DNA from: Owenia fusiformis
Taxonomy: Eukaryota; Annelida; Polychaeta; Sabellida; Oweniidae
Direction of reading: 5' to 3'
Assembly: GCA_903813345.2 (NCBI GenBank)
Contig: CAIIXF020000008.1
Span: 813,341-877,340 of the forward strand
Length of the DNA: 64,000 nt
Both the position numbers and the translations under genes were made by a program. Under the pieces are notes generated by a model, which worked only from the letters and a program-made list of their open reading frames with translations, did not search any database and was not told the DNA's origin. Numbering within the stretch: position 1 is the stretch's first letter; every line of letters starts with the position of its first letter. Shown here piece after piece: positions 22,275 through 34,695 of the stretch.

Positions 22275-23429
22275 TAGTGATTTTGCATTGGAAGTTATTT
22301 TATTTAACTTAATAAACGCCTTGGTGGAGTGAAATACAACATGGAGCATTGAAAGTCACACTCTAAGTTAACTACATGAACAAAACCTGGTCCAATGCAT
22401 GGCATCCTCCTAAGCAGGTGTCCAGAATCTGTACCTCCTTGTTGCCCTCTGCTATAACCTATTTGGAAGTGTCCGATTTAACTGAATCACGTGATCTAAT
22501 TATGCGCAATGACTTATAAGTGATTTCTGTCGCAGTGTTGTGACAGCCAATCAGATTGCGAGTTCTTAATCGGGGAAATGCTAACTGCTTATCGCAGGGG
22601 GTAAAAAGAAAGAATATATTCTGGATTTTGAAGCCCTGTGATCGGAGGATGATACATGGACATTGAAAATGTATATAAAATGTTGTTGATCACATAAAAG
22701 ATGTCACTGTTGCATTCAACACCTTCCATGAAATAAATGTACATTTATTGAAGTAAAGCAAGTTATTTCATATCAAAATGTGAATAAAGTAGAATAGCCT
22801 AACAGCTTTTGCTAGGAAAAAAGATAGAAGATGCTCAAGTGATGCAGTCTTTCTATTTTTAGAGTAAAACAGCAAAACAAGTTTCATTGAATTTAATATA
22901 ATTATAAAGTTATTAATAGATGGAATGAAATGCAAAATTGTGCAGTAATTGGTGTTTTTAAAGATATGTGACAAACAAATAAAATGATATGATGTTGAAT
23001 ATTTTGTTTCTTTTCTGCTGTTTATATGATATGTCAGTCTTGTCCCCTGACTGTGTACTTCGTGTTTTCACCTCGTGTTGGGATGGTGAAGTGCATGGGG
23101 GTACACAGTCTTGAAGATATGCATGTATTAATATTTCTGATTGAAAACTAATGAATGAACGTATCATATGTTCCCAGGATGGAATGGGAATCAGAGATTA
23201 ACTCATAAAAGTTGAAACAAATCTTCAATAAACATGAATATGTGATTCTTACAATTTAATATGGGAGCCCAGGCATTTAAGGTTCAGAATTGTCCATACT
23301 AGTATTTAAAAGAAATAAAAAGGACGTTGACTTCAGAAATAATTTAAAGTCAACCTTGAAAATCATATTATAAAAGGCATATCTTAAAAAAAAATAGTTT
23401 GACAACAAACACAAACTCATTTTACTTTT
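22275..23429. other. 3' flank of COX20 and intergenic
   Basis: Contains the COX20 3' UTR and otherwise no recognised feature. A segment at 22490-22560 with CACGTGATC and GCCAATCAGATTGC resembles, but does not clearly match, the left end of the hairpin-element family. Confidence 0.4.
22311..22316 (+). promoter_or_regulatory. Candidate poly(A) signal of COX20
   Basis: AATAAA 37 bases after the COX20 stop codon. Another AATAAA lies near 22732. Confidence 0.5.
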
Positions 23430-24010
23430 CTTAAAGTTGTGTTGATCATGTTTGGCGTTTTTGAAGTTACTCTGATCATGTTTGGCGTTCTTAAAGTTGT
23501 ATATATTAACCGTGTTTGACGTTCTTAAAGCATTGATCGTATATGGCGTTCTTAAAGTTGGTTGATTGTTTTGCTTTATTGAAGTCGTGTTTGATACGAG
23601 CCGAAAATATTTTTACGTCAAATCTGATTACACCTTTACGCATTCGTACATTGTTGAATTCGCATTGATCGTGGCTTTCTTGAAGTTACATTGATCGTGT
23701 TTGACGTTCTGGAAATTGCAATGATCGTGTTTGGCGTTCTTAAAGTTGTACTAATCGTGAGTTGTGTTTGGAGTTCTTAAATTCTTATTGATTGTGTTTG
23801 GCGTTCTCGAAGTTACCTTGATCGTGTGTGGCGTTCTGGAAGTTGCATTGACCGTGCGTGGCGTTCTTAAATTTGCATTGATCGTGTTTTTCTTTCTCGA
23901 AGTTGTATCTGTCTCAGGTTGTATTTATCGTGTTAGCGTTATTGAAGTTTTGATCGCTGTTTAACGTTCTGGAAGTTGGAGTGATCGTGTTTGGAGTATT
24001 GATCGTAGGG
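23430..24010 (+). repeat. 30 bp minisatellite, block 1 (degenerate)
   Basis: Units of the form TTCTTAAAGTTGCATTGATC then GTGTTTGGCG, about 18-19 imperfect copies with many indels and substitutions (for example CTGGAAGTT, CTCGAAGTT). It is more diverged than block 2. Open frames here are products of a period divisible by three. Confidence 0.9.
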
Positions 24011-24577
24011 ATCTTAAATCGTTCAAAGGTTCGTTTAAATTATTGCAAACAATTTCAGACGGTTATATCTTGAATTATAGCTATTATCTTTATATTATCT
24101 TTTAGATCATTTATCATCTCAAAGAAAAGTATATACAATGATAAAGTCAATCAGACTCGGGGATATTTAGCTCGCAATCCACGTGATCAACCCTTCCAGC
24201 ATACTTTTTCAAAGATGATGACCTCATTTTCACCAAAAATGCAATCATTTTTACAATGTTTAATGCATTACTATTCTTTATTTTGACGTATCAATTAGTT
24301 CTTAAAACAAAAATTGAATTCCTTTGAGACTGGTGTCCCCCATATTATTTCCGTTGAAAAAGCTCATGCTATTCATTGGTTTCAGCTAATTTTGGTCATC
24401 CAAATTCAGTCCCTGGAGAAATCCACTTTTCTTTTCAGGAAATAGAACATGTCTCAAAGCACATTATAATTATGCATTCAACATTATGATAAAAGGTTGC
24501 ATTTTTAATGAAAATTGAATTTTTATTCTTTGGATAGTCTCGAAGCCGTTGAACTGATCATGTGTGGTATTATGGAA
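24011..24577. other. Unique spacer between minisatellite blocks
   Basis: About 570 bp unlike the repeat unit. No coding frame or inverted ends recognised. Either an insertion that split the array or sequence flanked by two expansions. Confidence 0.45.
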
Positions 24578-25340
24578 GTTACATTGTACTTGAAGTTGCA
24601 TTGATCGTGTTTGGCGTTCTTAAAGTTGCATTGATCGTGTTGGCGTTCTTAAAAGTGCCTTGATCGAGCCTTTGGCGTTCTTAAAGTTGCATTGATCGTG
24701 TTTGGCGTTCTTAAAGTTGCATTGATCGAGTTTGGCGCTCTTAAAGTTGCATTGATCGTGTTGGCGTTCTTAAAAGTGCCTTGATCGAGCCTTTGGCGTT
24801 CTTAAAGTTGTGTCGATCGTGTTTGACGTTCTTAAAGTTGCATTGATCGAGTTTGGCGTTCTTAAAGTTGCATTGATCGTATGTGGCGTTCTGGAAGCTG
24901 CATTGATCGGTTTGGCTTCTTAAAGTTGCATTGATTGAGCCTTTGGCGTTCTTAAAGTTGTGTTGATCGTGTTTGACGTTCTTAAAGTTGCATTGATCGA
25001 GTTTGGCGTTCTTAAAGTTGTGCTGATCGTGTTTGACGTTTTTGAAGTTGCATTGATCGTGTTTGGCGTTCTTAAAGTTGCATTGATCAAGTTTGGCGTT
25101 CTTAAAGTTGCATTGATCATGTGTGGCATTCTGAAAGCTGCTTTGATAGGTTTTTTTTAAAAGTTCATTGATCGTATCTGCCGTTCTGTGTTTGACGTTC
25201 TTAAAATTGCATTGATCCTGTTTGCCGTTCTTAAAGTTGCATTGATCGTATTTGGCGTTCTGGAAGTTACCTTGATCGGTCTGGGGTTCTTAAAGTGGTA
25301 TTGGCAGTGTTTACCGTTCTTAAAATTGTATTGATCAATT
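24578..25340 (+). repeat. 30 bp minisatellite, block 2 (more regular)
   Basis: About 25 copies of TTCTTAAAGTTGCATTGATC + GTGTTTGGCG, with a higher-order pattern. A run of several units (containing GTGCCTTGATCGAGCCTTTG) is repeated near 24655 and 24773 and in part near 24935. Both strands are free of stops over long stretches because the unit is ten codons. Confidence 0.92.
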
Positions 25341-26570
25341 GTATTGGTCCCTCGGGTAGATATATTGTATTTCCCTCAGATATACCCTGTATCAAAAACC
25401 TCCCATTAATAACCTCTGTGTATTTACTATGTGGTCTGTGTCTTTGTAATATGGTTGTGATTTAGTGAAGGCGCACTTGTGAACCAGTCAGTGCGATGTT
25501 CTAATTCTAATTGTATTGGATATGCTTATAGCAGTGAGTACAAATCTCAATATGGTTTAGTTCCTACTCAGCAGTGCATCCAGATTGCAGTGTTCCTAAG
25601 AGATTGTGGTATGGCTCTCACTCAGATATGCTCAGAATGTCACCAGAGTCTAAATTTCACTTTGTCTGCTGTGTTGGCTCCACAACCCATCTGATTCTGA
25701 ATGCAACAGTCGCCCCCTTGAGAAAGCTTTCGGCCTGGGTTGTCCGAGTTGTGTGACATGGATTGTACCGTGAAAAATGCACATCAAAAGTTGCAGAATG
25801 CACGGACCTCTGCCAGATTCCTCCCATTGGTCTCAAAGCTCAATAAATATATCTGGCTCGGGGTCCGTGGCACAATGTCCATTGGCTACATGTGATTGTG
25901 CTGAGTATGCAATTGCAGATCCAATGTTTTCAATATTTGGCGTGTCATGAGACTCCACATTAAAGAGCAGAATTTAAAATGTTAAAAGTGCTCTGCTTTT
26001 CTTGCCAACATTTGTGCTGATATCTAAAGGATTAGTGGAAATAAAAGCATTAATCAATCATAATATGGATAATGAATAGACGTAATCACATTCCAGATAA
26101 AAGAAAGTCGCCATACATTAGCGTAAATTGGAAAAAATCATTTGTAAAGCAGACACCAAAATAATTTATTCGCGCTGAAAATCAAGTGAATGTTTTCATA
26201 GAGACAGGGATTTGAAGTGTTTTGCTGACAGATCAGGAGTGTGCATTATAATAAAGGTATATACTATCTTTTAATGATAATACTAAAACAATGTCCCTCA
26301 TATTTCATGAGACTGCCTGTTTGTTTCTTTGGCTTACAAAGTGAAGATGAAATGTAAAGATGCTTTGGCAACCAGACAGATTCAAATCTCTCTGTGCTCT
26401 CTCATGGGCTTAAGTTCTTCTTCTTCTTCCTTTAGGTTTCTGTGTCTGAAACCATTGGCACTTTAATGCTGCCTTTAGACACTTGCTACAGTTTGTCACT
26501 TGTATTAAAATTATTGTCACTGGTGCTTTTCACTTACAGTGCTGATATATAATAATTACGAAGTGTCTGG
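25341..26570. other. Intergenic, no recognised gene
   Basis: Overlapping short frames near 25479-25756 lack start or splice context and recognisable domains. Nothing else seen. Confidence 0.4.
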
Positions 26571-26574
26571 AGTA

Positions 26575-26660
26575 CCTTAAAATTTAAGGCTCTTTAGCCA
26601 AAATTAAGGCTATTTAGCTGTGAACATAGTGTTTTGGCTAGAGAGCCTTTGTGTTTATAA
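26575..26660. repeat. Palindromic repeat cluster (CCTTAAAATTTAAGG), left
   Basis: CCTTAAAATTTAAGGCTCTT followed by AGCCAAAATTAAGGCTATTT and TTTTGGCTAGAGAGCCT. Same units as at 28028-28160, 1.4 kb away. Confidence 0.6.
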
Positions 26661-26806
26661 TCCGTGTTTATATTGTTTTTTATTGAAGTTTTCGTCATCT
26701 AAACAATAAAACAACACTCTGGAAAGTTTTTCAACCCAGAATGCCACTTAAAAATTTCACACATGTATATCACTAAAGAGTTGTAAAAAATTTGGCCCCA
26801 TCGTGG

Positions 26807-26881
26807 AATAACACTCTGGTATAGTGGTTAGGGTGCTCGCTTTCCACTTCTGCGGTGTGGGTTCGATTCCCCGACGAAGCA
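26807..26881 (+). pseudogene. Degenerate tRNA or tRNA-derived SINE head (glycine-like)
   Basis: An A-box-like GGTATAGTGGTTAGG (26819-26833), an excellent B box GGTTCGATTCC (26860-26870) and a TTTTT run just after (from about 26883) fit a polymerase III unit. TTTCCAC sits where a Gly-TCC anticodon loop would be. The anticodon stem does not pair and the 5' end cannot pair with the 3' end, so a functional tRNA is unlikely. Confidence 0.5.
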
Positions 26882-28027
26882 CTTTTTATTTTGAATAACA
26901 AGCCAGAAGTTTGTTCTCCGCCCGGTTCTCTGATGTCCGGAAATTATGTACACAATCTTTTCTAGAATTCTTGGGCTTGCTCCATCGCTCAATCATCAAT
27001 GTTTAATGAAATTAATCACTTGTATCGGCTTTTGCTATAGTCACGAGAATACAGGGAATCCCATTTTAAGATGGCAAAAAGTATGATGAAGACCTGGGGA
27101 TGAAAAAGGATCTTGTTTCTTCTAGATCAGCACATCTTGACGCAGTTTATTGTGAATGCAGGGACATCACAGAATACACTTCCAAATCTATTGCCCATTA
27201 GATTTCAATGCTGATTTTAGAATTTTTCACGTGACGAGATATTTTTGAATCTTCCTCAGACTGAGAATTTAAGCATATGAGACAGCACAAAGAAAATTTA
27301 CAGTACAAGAGGTGAACTGTCGAGGAAACAGCGGCTTATGCAACACAAACATTTTTATCCTAGCCTCCAATCCGTCAATAAATGTCTATACATCAAAATC
27401 TTTACTAAACGGACGTTGCGATTTATAGTGGATAAAATGGTAAAAATAACATTTTTCTGGCTATACACGTGATTGCCTGGTCTTACACCTTCTCTGGTGA
27501 ACCAGAAACATATATTTTCGATATATGCATGAACATCAAACAAATAAACATTTACTTTTCAAAATCGATGTTTGAACCTTTAAAAGCCAAATTTAGACTG
27601 GGGATTGAAAAGGTTCTTTTATTTCTCTCGGTAGACCGGAAGTAAATTTATGAGTCGAGCAAAAAGTGATAATGTTTTTTTATGAAGTGGGGAAGTCAAA
27701 ACAGTACTAATAGAAGTCACAGTAAGCATTAGAAGATCATTTAAAACCATTCAAATCGACGGCAAAGTTAGTTGAAATGACTGAAATCTTTCTATGTTAT
27801 CTTCTTCATCTTCGCGGACCTCAGAGAAGTCACTTCCGGTTTAATAATCAGTGATTTTATCGATCAAAAAAATTTTCTTTTTTTTTTAATTTGTCCGATA
27901 TCTTCTAATATGGTATGTATATTTGTGCTGATTGTTAAATTACAAAATAGGTTGGGTATAGAATATGTCAAAGTCGTTTGATCTTGTCCCAGAAGCAATA
28001 TTTCGTCATTTCTGTCGCCTGGAATTC

Positions 28028-28160
28028 CTTTAAGGCTCTTTAGCAGAATTGGCTATCAAAATGCTAAAGAGCCTTAAAATTTAAGGCTCTTTAACCCAAA
28101 TGCTAAAGAACCTTAAAATTTAAGGCTCTTTAGCATTTTGGCTCTCTAGGCTCTCCAGGC
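28028..28160. repeat. Palindromic repeat cluster (TTTAAGGCTCTTTAGC), right
   Basis: Three head-to-head/tail-to-tail copies of TTTAAGGCTCTTTAGCATTT, including a long perfect palindrome centred on CCTTAAAATTTAAGG near 28073-28088 and another near 28113. It could be the right end of a 1.6 kb foldback element with 26575-26660. Confidence 0.65.
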
Positions 28161-31100
28161 GCGGCCTAATAATTAAGGGTGCGTTTTCAAACTAAACAGA
28201 GTGCTCCTATCAAAATGAATTTGCCTACATACCCCTGAGACTCTTATCTGATAGATAGAATGCACAAATAAAACAAAAGTTTTGCTATTATAGGTAAAAA
28301 GTTCTCTTGAAATTTCGAAGTGATTTTACCTGTTAATTCTGTCCATGTCACGCCATTTTTGCGGAAGTTACACTGAAACGCAAACTCCATGAAACGAAAC
28401 GAAATCACTAGAAAAAAATCATGGCACACATTGTGCGCATGTGCAGCAAAGTTTAGACCAATCAGATTATTTGATTATTTTGCGCATATGAATTAGTTGC
28501 TTCTGAGCACTTACAAGCTTACCACAATGAACAAGCCTGGCAGAGACTACCCTTAGCCAACTTCATTTTGGCGAAATTTCAGCTCAAACTCGTGACAAAT
28601 GAATTATGCATACGCTGGTGTGAAGCCTTGGAGACACCCATTTTGGTAAATATGATTTATGGGGTATACTTTTCTGCAGTTTGTGGGAGTTTGGGACATT
28701 AAATGTTAAAATTCAAGAAAATATGCCAATTAAACGACTGATCAATTAATATATACCAGCACTGTATACTTTGTTTATTTTTGGAGAGAGAGCGCTATTA
28801 ATTTTGAGGTATTAGGAGTTTGTTAAATTCTCACTTGTTGCGCATTGACATTAGTAGTTCTCTGTGCCTGGGTAGTGATTTTGCAAAGCTAATGATTTGT
28901 GTAATTTTTTTTGACTGGGTTCTGGTTCAACTTACCATTTCTGAAAAAATGCATGATGTTATTGTTTTTGTCTGTGCATCTACAAGTATAATTAACTGCT
29001 TGCAAGAGGCAATTTGGCTTATCTTTTCAAGATATTGTACTGAGTGGATGGATGGATCAGTTACCATCCTTCCAAGGACTAGTTGATCCCTATATTCTGT
29101 TTTGGCTAAACTGTTTTTGCTAAGTTGACAGACCTTCTAGAGATGATGACCTAATATTTCACTTCAAAAGGTGTCTAAAGAGTTCTTTGCCAAGTTTTTT
29201 AGACACTTAAGTGCCAGGAAATTCTGATTACTCATCTCTATTGGCTGATTCTGAATCTTAAAAGATATATATTTTTAATTATTAATTTAAGGTTGTCACT
29301 TGAATGTACCTTCAAGAAGTTTGTTCAGAATCCCTATCAGATTTGGAATCTTATTGTTAGGTTTTGTTTTACTTCTTTGATTGATATGTCATTGAATGAC
29401 ATTGGTATTACAGGATTGCTGTTGCCATCAAGATTCCTAATTTGAAGATATAACCTGTGGTGCCAAAGCAAAATATCAAGCACAACATAATCTCAAATTA
29501 TCATAAGAATAACATTGAATATTTCTATACAAGTTTAGATATATAAATTCTAGACGCATGATGGAAACTTAATAATATGAAACATATCATTTTGATGTCA
29601 TCTAAGTAGATATAGATATACATGTATGTATATCAAGAATCTCAAGCAATATTACTGTATGGCAAGAAATATAAGATTGACAGTATTTATCATGTTTATA
29701 AAACATGTTTCCTCAACCAAATATTTCTTTTATAATAGAGAATGTATGTTATCATTATAAGGTCACTTTGGCTGTATACATCAACGCAAGCAATATCTAG
29801 GCCAGTTATTGATTTTTACTGAACCTCAGATGTATTTTATCATGGCTAACTATTTGACCACTGTTGGAGAATTACAAATGTTTAATATACGTTATATCAA
29901 AATGTTCTTGTTTTCTAACCTCAACTTTTTACTAATTTTATCATGTGGCCAATCTGGAAATGATATAGAATTCAATTTATAATTCAAACTGTAGGAATTA
30001 CAATATATGTGTAAGTAAAATGATTTTGCATTTAGACCCCCAACACAGAGCAAATTGGATACTAGTATAATAAGTAACAAGCTCTATGGTTTATAAATTC
30101 AGTTCTGTTCCTTCAATTGCAATTTACCTATTATTGATATTATATTCCTTATGTAAGACTGCTTTGGGCAATTAATTATTGATAATCCAAGGGGCCTTTT
30201 TATTGTTTAGGACATGAGATATAACAATAGTAGCTGCATCAGCTATATCTCATTGTCTCCTAAAGGAGACATCTTTAATCCAGGTTGACAATTTGAGGGA
30301 TCAGTTCTGTCTTACATATAGTATTATTACATATTCTAGACTCTGCAATACCTCTAATGCTATATGTTGAAAACAGACTGACTGAAACCTAAAAGGCAGG
30401 TGCAATTTTGCCTGAACGACAGTTACAAGTTGTAATTACAAGAATGTACCAAAACTAACTGATTTTCAAAAATTCAATAGAATGTAGGTCTCTATATTAT
30501 TGGATTTCAGCAGAAACTCTAAACATTATTATGATCAATTCTTAAGCAATAAAAGCCTATTGAATCTCGGACAATTGATCATCTTGTAAATGTTTCATAT
30601 TTTAATCTGTAAGCTTTTACATACTACTTTATTATATGCTCCTACACACTTAATACTCAATACTGGCACTCGAGGGGAGAACATTTGATTTTTGTGACTT
30701 CACATATGGTTTGAACTTGAAAGCAAAAAGTGGCACTTAACTGTTAAAGGTAATAAATAGTTCTTTTGGTTCTATTGTTTGCTAAAAAACTGAGCAAATA
30801 GAAAGTTGAAAAAGTCATCAAAAGAATGCCTTACAACTGTGTAATGTATTGAAATATGGTACATCCCCTATATATGTTAACTCTGTAGTATTCGTTAATC
30901 TGCTGCAAAATACACTTCATCAGAGAAAACTGCCAACTTTCAGCAATTACTTATTACACTGTCATGGATTTGAACACTAGTTTAGGATATATAGATACAA
31001 AATTGATTTAACGGTAAGAACTATGACTTGAATTTATGAATAGTTAACAATGTTTGTTGAAATATCAACTTCTCTTGATCAAGTTGCATTTTGATTTCAA

Positions 31101-31794
31101 TTTATATATTTATTTGCACTTTTGGAGGTAATAGATGTTTGGTGAAGCTAAATAAAATGACCACATGCAATAACAACAATATTGTAGATTCAATTGTTGG
31201 AATACCTTTGATATTGTGTATTCAGAATATTTAGGTTTACATAAATACAGAACTGAGAAGGTAACAATATTTGCAATTTTGCATGTACACATACATTCAA
31301 TTGATCACAGGATTCTTCTGAAACTTGACAGGTTAGAAAATTCAGGGAAAATTTGACGTGCAAATTAAAGGATCTTTTTAAAATTTGAAGTTGGTCCCTG
31401 GTCTACTTTTATTCATGGATTTCTTTCATGAAATGGTTAGATATTAGATTCCAGCAGAAGTAAGTATCATGGTATTTGATTTCAGAACAATTCAAACAAT
31501 TAATTTGAATGCTAGGTGTTGAAGTGTCATAATCAAAGATTTAAGTGAAAATCCATGAATTATGATCATTTGCACGGTGTTAAGAATTTCAGATGAAGTT
31601 GTTTGAAATGTTAATGCTATCTATAGTCTTCAATGCGGAATAGCCATTCTGATTTACCAGACTCCTTCTTATCTACCACTTGGGAAAGTTCAAGACAAAC
31701 AGGACATGGGTGTCACTATGCAGAATACCTGCACATGTACATCCATGGAAGAAATAAAAGTTGATTCTTCTTATTATTTTCAAATTATTTTCAG
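28161..31794. other. Intergenic or upstream region of the CH-domain gene
   Basis: 3.6 kb of AT-rich sequence with no gene recognised. An undetected non-coding first exon of the downstream gene could lie here, since the exon at 31.8 kb follows a good acceptor. Confidence 0.4.
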
Positions 31795-31970
31795 GTTGAG
31801 ATGATTATAAACACTTGGAGTTTATGCTGTTAACATGGAAGGAAAGCGTGGGAGTGCAGGAGCGATATGGGGAGCTCGAGGCAGTACGGGGCCTCGTACT
31901 CCCACTATGGGGCCAGGAGGGGGTGCTTCTGTGGGGTCAGGAATTATGGTCACCATACAGAGTTTAGCAC
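31795..31970 (+). CDS. Alternative first coding exon A of a CH-domain cytolinker
   Basis: Coding from ATG at 31835 to 31970 (45 codons plus one base), then donor GTAAGT. It encodes a Gly/Ser/Arg-rich head (MEGKRGSAGAIWGARGSTGP, then GPGGGASVGSGIMVTIQSLA). The segment is clearly more GC-rich than its surroundings. A strong acceptor (TATTTTCAG) ends at 31794, so an upstream non-coding exon may splice into its 5' UTR. It ends in phase 1, matching the exon at 63867, and the split codon would read CAT (His). The intron would be 31.9 kb, long but within the range for this gene class. No known domain; a disordered head is likely. Confidence 0.6.
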
Positions 31971-33851
31971 GTAAGTACCATCATGATGTCTTTAGCTTTA
32001 GTACTATCTCATCAGCTACGTCTTGTATATCACCCCACTATTTGTCATAAATAGCTGTTTTTTGGAAAATAGAAGTATGATGAAGGAATTGAAGGCTATT
32101 GTGGAAATCATATATATATATTTATTATTGGAATTATTGAATTATTAAATTATCAATTATCTTTTTGGAATACTGCTTTGATTTATGTGGAATTTGGATG
32201 TTGAATTGAGTTATTGGTTTTGTTGGAATCATAGCAGCGATCTGATACATTAGATATCTCGCCTCATTCCCATACAATGTAACTACTGGGATAAAATAGA
32301 CAAAAGCATACATGGTAAAAGCAATCCTGTGTTATTTCAATGATGTATTTTAGTTTGTAGTTACCATGGTAAACTGATCTATCATGCCTATTTTAATGGT
32401 CTTCTAGTGTAAGTACACAATGTAGCGTTAACTAAGTGATTTTTAATAACTTCATAATCACTTTATTCAGTATAGAGATGGAGTATATATTTCTGTAAAG
32501 TATGGCACTTTTAGTGGTTTGAGATTTTGTGCAATTCTTCTGTATTGTAGTAATAAGCAGTCTGTACAACCTTTATAGTTTTTTTTGTAAAATTTAGCAT
32601 TTATCAAATAAATAAGTAAGCTCTTTCCAGTCTTTCTCTCTTATACTCTGCTTCTGAGGGTCATTACATTATCTTTCAAAATATTGATTGTTATTAGACA
32701 TTGGAATGTATCTTTATTCGGGAAGCAGTAAAACCTGAAAATATCCAGATTGACCTCATCGGGTCACCTTGAAAAATATGAATTGCGGTGAAATGGTAAC
32801 AAAAGAAGACTAGTCTAAATAATTGTAGTGCTAAATTGAAACTGAATATGATCTGAAATTCTATTCAGGAGTTGACATCTGCGTTCTGAAGTGTTGAATG
32901 AAAAGTGGCCCATTCTTGATATAACATTAGAGCTCATTAGAAAATATGTTGGTAGTGATAAAAAAGGGTGAATAGATTTTACAGATGTTCTTTGTCACCT
33001 TTAGGAGACATTGAGCGAAAAGTTAGTTTCTTTAAATTGGTCTTCATAGATCACATCTCTGACACTGAAATCGCATTGATTTAACATGCATAAAATAAAT
33101 AAACCCAAGAATCTGTTAGCTTCATAGAGCCCAAATGCCATCCTAGATTTCCTAGTTTTGAAATAAGTATTAACTGGATAGGGGGGGGGGGTGACCTCAA
33201 TTTCATGAAACTCCAGTCAAAGTGGTGGAGTGTCAGCATGAACAAGTCGCCTCCTTGTATGTAGTTTAGAATTAAAGTTGGTTCTACTTCCATCTAAAAT
33301 ATATCCTGATTGTAGTAATTATATTGATGAATAATTTATTGTCTGCTTTTCTAACTATAGTTCTATTCAACATTGTTTTATAGCTGAAAGAATAGCCAGA
33401 GAATGTAATCTTTTATCAACTTGCATTCAACGATAATTATCAGTTTTTTGTTTCTTCATTTTTCATCTCTGAGCGTCTCTAACTCTTTAAAACATAGTAT
33501 GCTTATATTCATGCTTCAAATAATAGAAATCAATTTATTTTTAAACTCGATTGTATGAACAATCGTACTTGTATTGAATTCCAATGTTTTTGTTGAGTAA
33601 CTATGGTATCACGCTGTGCAACTGGCGTCTGTTGTAGAATTCAACCAAAAGGCACTCTGTGCAATGTAAAAAAAGAAATAATCAGGTCGACATGCTGAAA
33701 ATGTCAGGTCGACATACCTCCGTAAGATGTTTATATATGTTTTTTTGATGAGTTGTTTTTAGGTTAAGGTGGAACTGCAGGTTTAAAGCAAAAGCAAAGA
33801 TTAGACTTGAATAAAATTAGGATTGTGGGGGAAACATTTAAATGGCATGAT
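31971..33851. other. Intron, no recognised feature
   Basis: AT-rich. A run of twelve G at about 33181-33192. A second ATG-proximal frame is not supported. Confidence 0.4.
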
Positions 33852-34695
33852 TTTTGGCTCACACAGTGAGCCTATGGGATCGACCAGGCGTCCATCCATC
33901 CGTTGGTCCATCCGTCCGTCCATTGGTCCGTCCGTCCGTCAACATTGGCTGCACAAATTAAAACTGCTATTCGGATTGAGTCATAACCACATTCATTTTA
34001 TGCATATCCATAATGTCTATTTGATCTATTATCGCCATTTCCCAAGTTCGTCCGGTTTCCGAGAAATTGCTGATTTTGACGTCAAAACCAGGCGTCCGTC
34101 AAACAGTAGTCATTTTCAGGAAACTTTCTCATATATAAAGTCAATGGCAGGTTTTGTGATTGACAAGTTTCTCAAAGTTTGCCTTATACTTGATCATTTC
34201 TTGCAATGAATTACATTATTACTAGAGTTAAGCATTCCCTACATATTGCTCAATATATTTCAGCATCAAATTTTTACCATTTTTGAGATACTTGATGTCA
34301 AAAAACAGTAAAAATAAGTTATTTTTCAACTTGCTTCAATTTGACCAAATTTTTTTTGAAAATCATCTACAAGTTGCCAGGAGTTCAAATCTGATATTAG
34401 TTTTAGGATTTGACTTGACCTTCAGTGACCTTCGAAAGGTAAAAAAAGTTGATTTTTCAAATTGATTTTTGGATGTAAATTTCGGTCAGCTTAATCACAA
34501 AAGACCTTACTGAGCTCTAAGTAAAATTTTCAAGGTCAAAGGTCATCAAACTAGGTCACACAACTGCGCTATCTAAGTTTCTCAAAGTTCGAGACTACAA
34601 ATCCAAATCAATATTTTGGTTTGAAAGTCAGGATATACATTCCTCTGAAGGTTCCAAACTGTGTAAGCACAGGACCGTGGGTCCTTTCATTGAAA
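33852..34695. repeat. Interspersed repeat with (TCCG)n tract
   Basis: Begins TTTGGCTCACACAGTGAGCC (a short inverted pair), runs through CCGTCCGTCCATTGGTCCG microsatellite sequence near 33895-33940, and ends near ACAGGACCGTGGGTCCTTTC. The layout is that of a dispersed repeat often met in marine invertebrate genomes. No intact coding frame. Confidence 0.55.

Noticed and set aside
22490-22560. Another copy of the hairpin-element left end
   Set aside because: CACGTGATC and CCAATCAG occur at the wrong spacing and no hairpin or TATTATAT terminus is nearby.
23764-25160. Hydrophobic repetitive open frames in the minisatellite, both strands
   Set aside because: They arise because the 30 bp unit is a multiple of three and lacks stops. 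No start context, splice sites or domain.
26807-26881. Functional tRNA-Gly gene
   Set aside because: B box is good, but the acceptor and anticodon stems do not pair. Kept only as a tRNA-like relic.
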